64,000 nt of DNA from Paracyclopina nana (lineage: Eukaryota > Arthropoda > Copepoda > Cyclopoida > Cyclopettidae): contig JAGUCH010000009.1 of NCBI GenBank assembly GCA_019096065.1, positions 2,800,001 through 2,864,000 on the forward strand, written 5' to 3'. Shown here piece after piece: positions 53,837 to 64,000 of this stretch. Position numbers and translations under genes: made by a program. The notes below the pieces were generated by a model. The model saw only the letters and a program-made list of their open reading frames with translations, was not told the DNA's origin and searched no databases. The number at the start of each line of letters is the position of its first letter. Within the stretch, counting starts at the first letter, position 1.

Positions 53837-56800
53837 TCAAATCTTGATCTTCAACTTGGTCACTTTGGCCACTTCGCCGGGGCTGTTGTTCACGGACGAC
53901 AAGGCAGAGTCCACGGTGCCGTCCAAAATGGGCATTTTGTCATCGGCCTCGTTGAAGTCGTACTCGTCACCGCCGGCAGCGCGGGCACCATTTTCCTTGG
54001 CCACGGAATCTTTGCTGAACTTGATGACTAGCCTGGGCGTTTTGGCGGCATTCGCGTTGGAAGAGGAGGATTCCTCCGTGTTCTTCCGCTTCTTTTTGCG
54101 GCCTTTATTCGAGGACGTCAGAGCGTTGGGCGACGGGTCGTCGAATTGGGCTCGGATTTCCTCCGCAAACTTCATCGACTCGGCCTTGAGGTCGCCGGGC
54201 TCATGCGTGGGCGAATCTGCGAGACACTTTTTCGGCGGTTTGCCGCGAGTCTTGCGCATCTTCTCGCTCTCGGCAGCCGAGGAGGCCGAGGAGACTTTGG
54301 CATGATTGGCCGCGGCCATCGGAGCTCCGATGATCGAGTTCATGATCTTGGGCTTGTACTCCGAGTCCTCGTCGCCAAAGGCATTGTTCTTGCCACCTCC
54401 GCGGCCTCTCTTCTTCTTGCCCTTGTCAGCTCCCTTGCCGAACCCCGAGCCCGAGGCCGAAGACTCGTTCTTGAGGCCGAGGTCGCCCTTTTCGCGTTTC
54501 CGCTTCCGCTCCAAATTGGCCTCGAGTTGTTGCTGATAGTCGGCCCGGGTCGGCACCGAGGTCACAGAGGCCACGGCTTTGGGCATTTTGATGATCGGCC
54601 TAGGCGGCGGCTGAGGCTGCTGCTGCTGAGGCTGCTCAATACCCGCGTAGCTGGACAGCGAGTCGTACGAGTTCAGCATGGTGGAGGTGGGGCCGTTGTT
54701 CGAGGGGGCGGGGTAGATGTCCTGCCCATAATACTGGTTCAGCAGCTCCTTTTTCCGGTTCATCCTGCGATGGTGCGAGCTGCCCATAGAAGACATGGAA
54801 GAGGCCATGGAATTGACATTTTGCACTGACGCCGACGAGGCCGGAATTGAGGAGGTGATTGGTGGAGGCGGAGGTGTGGTGGAGGCTGCACTATTGTGCC
54901 TGTCATCCACCTTGAACTTAAACTTGAGGTGCTTCCTGGCCATGTCGTAGCTGGGCTGCTCGGCCACGACGACCTCAGCAGAGGCCGCCTTTTGCTGCTC
55001 CTTCTCCGCTGCTGACCTCGAAGCATTGATGGCCTTCTTCAAAGGTCCATAGACCGTGTCCGCATGCGGCGAGGCTCCAGCTGGACTCGACTGGATGAAA
55101 TTCGAGGTGGCCGAGGAGGAGGTGGCCTTCGTGGCAGCCTCGACCTCTTCACGGATCAAATCCAGCTCGGACTTCTCAGAGTTGGCAATGTCAGCTTTGT
55201 TGGCCTCTGACAACGAAGCGTTCGTCGTCGGCCCAGATGACATGTCCAACGGAGCTCCGGAGGGACCGAAGATTGACATGATGTCATTGGAGGCTGAGGT
55301 CTGCTTCAGAAGCTTTTCAGCCAAAGAGTCAATCCTGAATCCCTTCTTGGTGGGACTCGAAGCCGGAGAAGGCTTGGCAACTTGATCACTTGAGGCAGCT
55401 GCCTCAGCCAATTTTTCAACAACGGTGGCAGTGGGCACAGCAGGCTCCGGAGGCTTGACAGCATTCTCGAATTTCTCACCAAAGTCCACCTTGGCATCCT
55501 GGGCTGAGAAGAGCTCGTCTTTGACAGGATCTGGTTTGGGACCCAGTTTAATCTTGAGCTTTGGCACCTTGGCAGCTGAGGCCTCGAGCGAAGAAGACTC
55601 GTTGGACTCCCGTCTGCTCAGCTGCTTCTCTGACTCCTTCCTCGAGGCCAACATTGCGCCCAGCTTCAACTTGGGCAGCTTGGGCATACTCTGCTTGTCA
55701 TCATCTTCAATATCCTCATCCTCATCCTCGAAGTCAAACGAGCTAAGCCTTGTGACAGCCTCTCTACGAGGTCGGCCTCGGCCTCCTCCTCGATTGTTGG
55801 TCTTGGTAGCTCGTTTATTGGAGGCTTTGGCGGCCAGCGGCTTGGCCTCTGCTGTCGCCGTGGACATCATGAAGTCGAACTCGTCCTTGTTGTTGCCCTC
55901 CTCCTTCTTCTGCATGTAGATGGGCAAATTCTGCTTCTTGGACTTTTCACGCAGATCTTGCAGCGTGACCTCGGAGCCCTTTTTCTTGGTGGACTCGCCA
56001 AAGTCGTCATCAAACTCATCCTCGAAATCGTAGTCAGTGCCCGCAACAGTCCTATGGACCTTCTCCAGACCTTTCGTGTCTATGGTCACTGGCCTCGATC
56101 TGGATCCACGACCTCTACCTGGCTTGACACCACTCCTGGCCACACCTCCAACAGCCTTTTTATTCTGTTTGGCACCTCTAGTGGCTCTTCCCTTGGCGGT
56201 AGTAGAAGCATTTCTAGCGTTCCTCGTCGATCTTGGCAAGTACTCGTCCTCAAAGTCGTAGTCATCATAGTCCACTCCGCCCTTCATGTCATCATAGTCG
56301 CTCTTGTCCGGATCGGACATGGACTCGGCGCCACGCTCGGAAACGGCCTGAGGCTTGACCTCGGCGGACTGACGTTTGGACTCGACACGCTTGACCAGGT
56401 CCTCAAAGGTCTTGTCTTTATCACTAGCCACAGAGGATGTCCTTCGTATTGATCCCGGATGGTGCTCAGGCGTGACGTCTGTCACGTTCACCGGGGTCTT
56501 GGAGGGTGAGCTCAAGTTGGTTGGAGGTCGGACCGGCGTGGTGGAGGCCAGGCTGACCGGCGACCCTGTCGATGGCTGCTTCTCAGTGGGCTTCCAAACT
56601 GGCAGCTTGGAGAGGCCAGCCACGGACTCGAGTAGGTCTTTTGAGATTCCATCTGATTGAGGCTGCTGAGGAGGCTGCTCATGGCCTTTGTAGCCGGGCA
56701 GGTGTCTCAGACTGGTTGCGCTTGGAATGTGATCTGACTGGTGAAAGTGTTGTCCTCCGCCTCGAGGTGATTGGGCAGCCGGCCTCAGAGGTGAGTCTCG

Positions 56801-59800
56801 GATCGGCCTCCGCGACGTCGAGGATGACATAGAGCTATTCGTCGTGGACGATGACGAGGCCAAGGAGGTGGGTGCTGCGGTCGAGCTTTGTACTTTGGAG
56901 AGATCTGCATGCTGTTGAGGCTGACTGAAGTTGCTCTGCTGCTTGTTCCAGCTCATGTTCATCGAGGCCGCGAGCTGGGGCGTCCACTGCATGAACTGCT
57001 CAAAGGCCTGGGCCTGCGTGGACTTTTTGAACTGTTGAGCTGCTGCTGCGGCCGCGGCCGCCGAGGCCGCCGCGCTCGGGTATTGCTGCATCTGCTGTTG
57101 CATCTGCAAGAACTGATTGTACTGCTGCTGCTGCTGGTAGTAGGTCAACAAGTCCACGTTGGCCAAGTTTTGCCCGTAGAATTGCTTCATCTGCTCTTGC
57201 GTGAAGCCGTACGCATTTTGCGCGTAGGCCGCGGCCTGAGGTAGCGTGCCGGTCTTGTAGAAGTAATTGAACAGCATCTCGTTCTGCTTCTGCTGCTGCT
57301 GCTGAGAGGCCGTCGAGGACGTCGTCTGATGCGACGACCCAGTGCTAGATTGGAGGCCTGTGTGGTAGTCATGATGAGGTTGGCTTTGAGCTTGCATCCA
57401 TCGGTTCTGCTGCTGTTGCTGTTGCTGCTGTTGCAGTTGTTGAGGTTGCTGAGATGACGATTGGTTGCTTTGTTGTTGGGTGAAGGCAGCATCGTAGCCC
57501 ATGAGCTCGAGCTGCTGTTGCTGCTGCTTGGCCATGGCCTCGACTGCTTGCAACAAGGGGGAGTCGGTAGGCAGCTTGGCCAGGAGCTCAGAGGCTTGTT
57601 CAGCTTGTGCCAGCTCAGCACTGACGTAGCCTTCATCCTTGCTACTAGGAGCAGCAGCTACAGCAGTGGTGGCCTCGTTCTTCTTCAACTTGTCCACCAG
57701 AGCTAGAGACTCTTCCATGGTCACACCTAGAACCTTGTCGGCCTCCGGTTGAGGCTGCTGCTCAACTACGGCAGCCTCGGGAGTCTTTGGCCTTTGCTGG
57801 GGGGTTGGTTGTTGAGGTGAGGCTGGTGCAGGGGTTAGTGACCTTGGTGGGGAGTCGGCGCAGGGCGGAGGCGAAAGAGATTCCCGACCTCGGCCAAGAT
57901 CCTCCTCTTCGTCGTCGGATTGAATTCGACCTCCGGGGAGCCTTCCCGCAGCAATGAGCCCGGCCCCCGGCGTAGGTGGGATCTGGTTGGTGTCCTTGAA
58001 CGGGGCGGGCTGCCTGCTTGCGGTGCTGATTTTCCCTCCTCCGGGCTTGGCGAAGAAGAAGTCATCATTGTCCTCAGGCTCCTTTTCCTTGATGGCAACA
58101 ACGGCGGCGGCGGGCTCTTGGTGCAGCTCCTTGACGGCCATGGCAGGGGCTGGAGCAGGGGCCGGAGCAGGGGCACTAACCGGCATTTGCTTCTTTTCGT
58201 TAGTGTCGCTACCTCGATCTCCTCGCCGAGGTCGATGATCCTCGTCATCCTCGGAGTTGGAGGAATCCGAATCGGAGCTAGAGCCACCTGAACTGGAGCT
58301 CGAGCTCGATCCGGACAAAGAGGACTTTTTCTCCGGCTTCTTTTTGCTGCTGGCTGAACTGACCACGTCGGGCAGGGGAGGCTCGGGCTCAGGTTTGGCC
58401 TTGAGGCCGCACTCGACAAAGATGTCATCGAGCTGGGCGCCTCTGGCATTGAGCAAGGCCTCCACTCGAGAGGACAGAGCCTTTTTGACCTCCGGTGGCT
58501 TTTTGTTGGATTTGGTGGACTTGCGGGGGCTCCGAGGCTGCACTCCACCCCCGCTGGGTCGCCCACGTGAACTCTTGCCACGTGGGCTGCGCACACGAAA
58601 GGGCTCCTCATCAAAGGAGTCCGAGTCGCTGAACCCGGGAGAATTAAGGCGGTCACGAAGTGGGGGCAGGTGGCCTTTCTTCACGCCCTTCTCCTCGTCA
58701 GCCTTTTTGGCCTTTTTCGACGAGGGCTCCTCGCCAAACAGGAGCAAGGCCTCCTCTTTGGCACTCACCCGACGATCGGCATCCTTGATTTGTGCAGAGG
58801 CCTTCAACGCGGCCTTCCTTTGAGGCACATAGCCGAGGAGGACTTCGGAGGGTAAGGCCGGCTTCTCCTCCTTAATATCATCATGGACAGGCTCTTCTAT
58901 GACCTTTTTCTTGCTACTCTTCTCAGATTTCTTATGAGAACTTGACGACTTCACTGGGAGTGGCTGCTGCTGCTGCTGTTGCTGGCCTTTGTCATTTGTG
59001 GTTGCCACTTTTTCACTGAGCTTGGCAGTGGCCTTGCGCGCTGCCGCACGCTCAGGCACGATCATGGGGTAAAAATCACTTTCTTTGGACTTTTTCGCAC
59101 TGCTGCCACTGCGGGCCTTTTTCTTCTTGTCATGGTCTGACTCATCACTGCTCGAACTGGAAGATGCTGAACTCGACGATGAAGACTTCACAACTTTCTT
59201 CTTGGATGATGTCACAGTACTGGTGGTCGTGACAGCTGCAGGCGGCTTCGCCACTGCAGTAGCCTTTCGCGGAAGGCCTTCAACACTAAAGTCTTTCATG
59301 GCAGCCTTGGTTCTGAACATGGGCGAGCGTGGCCTTTTGGATGAGCTGTCATCATCCGAGTCGGAGTCGGAGAAGATGCTCTTCTTGGCCGCAGCCTTCG
59401 CCTCCGCAGTTGTCAATTTTTTGGCCTTGACAGCCTTCTTCTCAACCTCGGAGGACTCGTCTGACGTGGATGAGCTTCGCGTGGTGAGCACAGTCTTCTT
59501 TGTGATTTGTGATGATTTTTTCTTGCTCTTCGCTTGCTCCGGAGGCTTGCGGATGGCCGCAGCATTTTTGGCCGCAACCTCGGCGGTTGACAGCAAGGAT
59601 GTGGAAGATGACTTTTTCCGCCCTTTACTGCTCGAACTCAGCCAAAGCTCGTCCGTTTCAGATGCACTTGTGTCGGAGAAAATCCTCTTGTAGGACAACT
59701 TGTCATTCGAATTAGAATTTGACACTGTCCTATAGGGGTTGTCCCTTCGGATCTGAGCACTATTCTCCGTGATTTCACCAGAGATTCGGGAGACGACAAT

Positions 59801-61958
59801 TTCAAAGTCATTTTCAGAGGCTACCTCTGCATCTGCATGGGCGAATATCCTGTCGTACACCCCAGGGCCATGATTGGCCTCGAGAATGGCTGACATTTCC
59901 ACCAGAGACATCTGGCTGGCATTGACCTCATCGGTGACGAGCCCAAGCTGCTTCTCCAGGATCTGCTCACGTAATTTCACCATGGACTTTTTCAGCTTCT
60001 CACGCCGACTGATCATATAGCACAGGTTTCGCACTCGCTCAAGGTCCTGACGAAAGGCCACGAATCGCTTGAGCTTTTCACGCTGAGTGTTGTCCTCTGA
60101 GGAGAGGCTGCCACCCGAGAGGTTTGAGGCTGAGGCCGCAGCCTCTGGGTCATCCACTCGAGGTATGAATAAAGGCTGGTTAGCTAACGAGCGTCGCTTT
60201 AGTATCCAATATCGGTACAAAAGGTCAACGACCTCCAGCTCGAGGCCAAGCTTTCTTGAAGCTTGATGGAGGTCCACATGCTTGTAGAACTCGGACTCAA
60301 TTTTCAAGATTCTGCAATTAACGGAGTATTTTGAATAAAGATGCAATGTTTAATTTATTATGAAGCTTACTTTTGGCGTCTAGCCAGAGATCGCTCTTCA
60401 GTAGTCATATTTTTCCGTTTGCCATTCTCCTCGTCAAAGTCATCCAGATCGGGTCTCTTTTGGTTCAGACTATGATTCTGACAGTACGACTAGAAAAACA
60501 AGAAGACATTTTTTGCCGCAATAATAAAAAGGGACATAGTTGCTCTAATATCTTGAACTTGTGAGGACTGTAATTTCGCGCTTAAAATCAATTGATTTAA
60601 AAATACTGAATGATACATCGGTAAACTGAGCTACAGCACGTGGAATTCGTATTACAGAGAATAAAAAGCACTTACTCTTAGTTGAACACCATCGTCAGCG
60701 TTTTCGTCCTCAATGATGGCCCTCATTTCAAGGCCACGCTTGAACGCGCAGGTGACGTGATAGGCCACTTTGCAGGTCTTGACTGAGCACTGAATGCAAG
60801 AGCCCACTCGATCCTTGCAAAGAACGCAAAGAAGATTCCAACGACTGCTCGGTATACTGGAGATCTTGGTGATGGGCTCCATTTTTTCCACATTGCCTAT
60901 GCTGACCTCAGGGATCCAAAGTGCGCAGCTTACGTGGGCCCAAAGCTTGCCGGTTTTGGTGGCCTTCATGGCGCCCCCTTTGTTGGGACACAACTCGCAT
61001 TTGGGCGTGATGTTCAAGGCGCAAGTTCGACATAGCCAAGGCCCCGAGGGAATATTGGTGATACCATAGCAGGCTTGATGCACGCAAATGTTGCACTTGT
61101 CGCAAAACACCATCTCGTTGCATTCCTCGCTATCAGGCTGCAAAAAAGGTGCAAAATTAAGTCGTTTTCATCTTTTTTGAAACAACAAGCGTGCAACTTA
61201 CGGATCTGCAGACGTCGCAAATGATGCTATCGTCCTGGTCTTCAAGGGCCTCGTTGTTCCTCCGCGTGATGTTGATCTTTTCCCAGCATTGCTTTTCATA
61301 GTCCTCGATGCCGCGCTCCATTTCGAGCTCTGATATGGTCGTCGAGCCCATCATGGCCCGTTCCCCGTTCACCGCGGACAACCATCGGAGGTCCATGTCG
61401 TCGAGGTCGTAGTTGCACATTTGCTCGGACCTGATGGCCGTCGTCGTCACCTGATGCGTGTCTGACGAATATCGGCGGCTCATGCACATCAGCTTCTTGG
61501 GGCTGAAAAAATAAAGAGTTTCATTATGGCAATTAAAAACTGACATCAGTTTTATTAGGTACTCACAATGTGAACCTGTTGTCTGAATGAGGTGGATTTG
61601 CGAGTCTAGAGACATGAGGTACGGGAAGGCCGCCAGGGTTGAATGGCACCTGAACACCCTGCTCCCATTCCTGCTTCCAGGGGTCGGTGACCAGCCAAAA
61701 GTCTTCCTCGGTGAGCGGTTCGTTGTCCGGCAACTTCATGGCGGAGATCAAGTCTTTGCGGAAGAGCGTCTCGGCCACCGGGGAGTACGGCCTCCGAGGC
61801 TCAGCCTCATTGTCATTATTCTCATTGTTCTTCCCCATGCTGCCGTTGTTGTTGCCACCACCACCACGGTTGTGTACGCCCCGTCTGTTGTGGTGCTTCG
61901 AGGACACGTGAGGACCAATGAGGTCCTCGTCGTCCTCAGAGCGGCTTCCCGCCGCCAT
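53837..61958 (-). CDS. rno: Rhinoceros, PHD-finger nuclear protein (JADE-like PHD/ePHD)
   Basis: In Drosophila, Rno is a nuclear PHD protein that restrains EGFR signalling. Exons 61567-61958, 61202-61502, 60676-61137, 60371-60489 and 53837-60311 (GT-AG) give 2,582 aa. The N-terminal part holds a JADE-like EPL-type region ([19 protein letters not shown]), a PHD finger ([22 protein letters not shown] … [20 protein letters not shown]) and an extended PHD ([12 protein letters not shown] … [12 protein letters not shown] … [13 protein letters not shown]). A helical [20 protein letters not shown] region follows. The 6.5-kb last exon is one long disordered tail: Ser/Lys clusters, poly-Gln, poly-Ala and many acidic-aromatic DYDFEDE motifs, ending TKLKIKI. 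It accounts for all large opposite-strand frames in 53.8-60.3 kb. Confidence 0.95.
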
Positions 61959-62259
61959 TGTGATTCGTGTTTAGCTCCTCACCGGGTCGGGATCACCCCA
62001 AGACATTGGGATCATTGAGGGCTAGGAAAAGAGCTTTGTTAGTACTACTTAGCATCTCATGCAACACTGCTCCTCATAAAAATGTAAACAAAAACGCGAG
62101 CCCATTTTAATCACTCTCGGATCAGTCAGGTTTTTCCGCCAAATGATCACTGGTCACTCTTATTCGTAAACGATCACTTTTTTCGCCGAATTCAGCATTT
62201 TCTTCACTTCAAAAGCACCCACTTTCTCGGCCTCGTCACGCACTCAAAGGCCAACTTAC
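61959..62259 (-). other. probable rno 5' UTR with an intron
   Basis: On the minus strand a good 3' splice site (TTTTCCTAG) lies at 62022, 63 nt upstream of the ATG. A good donor (CTCTT/GTAAGT) lies at 62259. This suggests a non-coding first exon beyond 62260 and a 238-nt 5'-UTR intron, 62022-62259. Inference from splice sites only. Confidence 0.5.
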
Positions 62260-64000
62260 AAGAGTAAGTCTAGTTGAAAAAGGGCATTGATTTCATGGAA
62301 AGCAAGGCTAGTAATGAACTTGAGCCGCAAGGACTGCACACAATTTGAAATCACTGCCGAGGCCGAACTATGAAAAGGGTTGACGAAAAATGGCGCAAAC
62401 AACCTCCATCACTTTTCCAAGCACTTCGGCCTTTAAAACAACACTAGCCAGGTAAGAACGGGTTCTGACAGCTTCAGAAAGGACCCACGGAGGCCTTTGG
62501 GAGCATGGGCCGCCGCGTCTGAGGCCACTTTGCTCCGTTCTGCGTCTTGGAATGGCCGAGAAAGTAGGCGCCGCGGCCGAGCTGACCTCACTGATCCGAC
62601 CGCTTTTCGCGTGATTAAAATGGGCCCGAGGTCAGGACCCCTAGAGGCCGGGCATTACCCAAAGCTTGTTCCAAGTATGGCATGTAAGGCCGTCCAGTTT
62701 GTTTTTGGTTTGAGGCTGCACAGTGGGATAGCCTACCAAGTTTTCTCAACAGAGCAAAAATTCCAGTGCAGTGCACTGCACTGTACGTCTTGACAGCTGC
62801 AGCTGACGAGAGAATCCGTTTCTACACACGGAGCGCGATCACGTGACTAGCAATGCTCCGACTGCCGGGCGTAGCCAACGGCTGGTTTGGGCGAGTCCGT
62901 TTTTACCTGCTCGCCCTGCCCCGCCAGCCCGAGCCAAACCGGCCCCCTTGCAAAATCCGGCTTGTAGGCATCCACCGAACCACGTGGTTTTCAACTCGAG
63001 ACATACTTTCGAAATTGATTTATCATCAAATGACGTAATGAAAACTAACGCGTTGCCATTTGACGGACAATTCAACTCGGATGCTTGTTCTTCGCGATTT
63101 AATTTAATATAGTAGTTATAATAATGCATATTTTGTTTCGGAACTTCAATGTTTTACGTTAGGCAGTTATAGCGGTGAAAGTCGTCGGGTCGTAACGGAA
63201 TCGAATCCTGATTCAAGTCTAGTGTATCGAGCGACGCTCTTCTTTACTTCGTTTCTACTTTTGCTTCTGCAGCAAGGAGAAGACGCAAAACCTCTCTATT
63301 ACAAGATGGGATGGATGAGCTTGATAATTGCATGCTACTTTAGCTATTAATTGCACAGCAAAAAATGAACCTGTTTTGTAAAAATGCAGGTTTGGCTGTA
63401 TTTTTGGCCATTCTTATTGGTCATGGGGAAATTAGGAATAAAGGCTCAAAATGAGATTATTGATGGCCTCATCAGATTGACCTACTTTCTCGAAATAAGG
63501 TCATCCTATTTATTAAGGACCTTATGGAATTACCTCTACCTAAAAACGGTATCAATGCATAAATTAATGCGGAGGTATACATATCCATTAGGCATTAAGT
63601 TGGCGTCATTACGCATACTGCATGATAAATATGGACAGCTTAAAATGATATGTAAAATGCTTGATTGTTTTTTAAAGTGGTCGTTGGTTTTTAACTTATG
63701 ATTGACTGTGACCCTTAACCTCTGATTGAATGACATGGTTTTAATTAATTTTGCACCATTCATTTCATTCATAGGGCTCAGTAATTTATTGGACTCAATT
63801 TAAAAAAATAAATCTTTGAAATACCGAGCCCATATTTTGGCTAATTCGAATTTACCGGCTATCATAGCTAAAATCTCAGATATCCTTATGACTGACAACT
63901 CAAATTACTTTAGTAGTAACCTTTCCTGAAACCAAGAATGTGCTCTACGTAAATATGAATCAGTTGCATTTTAAGATTAGCTATGCAATAAAAAAAATGA
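62260..64000. other. rno promoter side and distal spacer
   Basis: A GC-rich stretch at about 62460-62660 and 62860-62990 probably belongs to the rno promoter region. A 20-bp perfect palindrome (CAGTGCAGTGCACTGCACTG) lies at 62764-62783. At 63363 and 63384 two overlapping plus-strand frames both begin with signal-peptide-like sequence (the second MQVWLYFWPFLLVMGKLGIK) and could be the first exon of a gene continuing past the window, but I cannot support it further. Confidence 0.45.

Noticed and set aside
54146-54829. 227-codon plus-strand open frame
   Set aside because: Opposite-strand shadow of the GC-rich Rhinoceros last exon; composition is the mirror of the real frame and no domain is seen. 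The same applies to the other plus-strand frames across 53.8-60.3 kb.
63185-63225. tRNA-like T-arm (GGAATCGAATCC)
   Set aside because: No matching anticodon arm or acceptor stem could be found around it, so not called as a tRNA or tRNA-derived SINE.

Overview
This is animal nuclear DNA: split genes with GT-AG introns from about 50 nt to over 2 kb, AATAAA poly(A) signals, and AT-rich spacers with small DNA transposons. A Rebers-Riddiford cuticle protein, Rhinoceros, Egghead and Caprin point to an arthropod. An IL-17-like cytokine (absent from Drosophila) and one GG-AG intron, a donor type reported as common in the calanoid copepod Eurytemora affinis, lean towards a crustacean. The species is not proven; only 1 of about 60 introns checked is non-canonical.

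Layout: 1-1513, nothing recognised. 1514-3784 (+), bubblegum-type acyl-CoA synthetase. 4139-5363 (+), secreted Cys-rich protein, tail-to-tail with O-GlcNAc transferase (5815-13313, -), with a duplicated gene tail between them. 15002-15801 (+), PLAC8-family gene. 16955-28293 (-), a 2,524-residue protein with 29 LIM domains; its last intron holds an IL-17-like gene (17436-18341, +). 31094-38405 (+), ADCY9-type adenylate cyclase, with a four-EF-hand gene antisense inside its third intron and overlapping exon 3. 38936-39193 (-), CKS1. 40064-42063 (-), Caprin. 42963-44531 (+), Egghead. 44845-49884 (+), PAN/apple-like modular secreted genes, the first cut short beside a dispersed repeat that carries a THAP-bearing DNA transposon. 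50922-51888 (-), cuticle protein. 52409-53483, two weak gene candidates. 53837-61958 (-), Rhinoceros. 61959-64000, its 5' UTR and spacer.

The genes do not form one pathway. Most are conserved regulators (OGT, cyclase, CKS1, Caprin, Rhinoceros) mixed with extracellular or lineage-variable genes (IL-17-like, PAN-CUB, cuticle, Ly6-like). Exon joins were made by eye from splice sites, frame and remembered homologues. The main CDS sums come out in frame: OGT 1,039 aa, poly-LIM 2,524 aa, cyclase 1,401 aa, Rhinoceros 2,582 aa.

The least ordinary observations are the 4 x 7 + 1 LIM super-repeat; a 23-nt perfectly complementary pair of arms around OGT exon 10, one arm in the upstream intron and one ending 1 nt before the 5' splice site; the two nested opposite-strand genes; and the phase-1 one-exon-one-module PAN-CUB gene.
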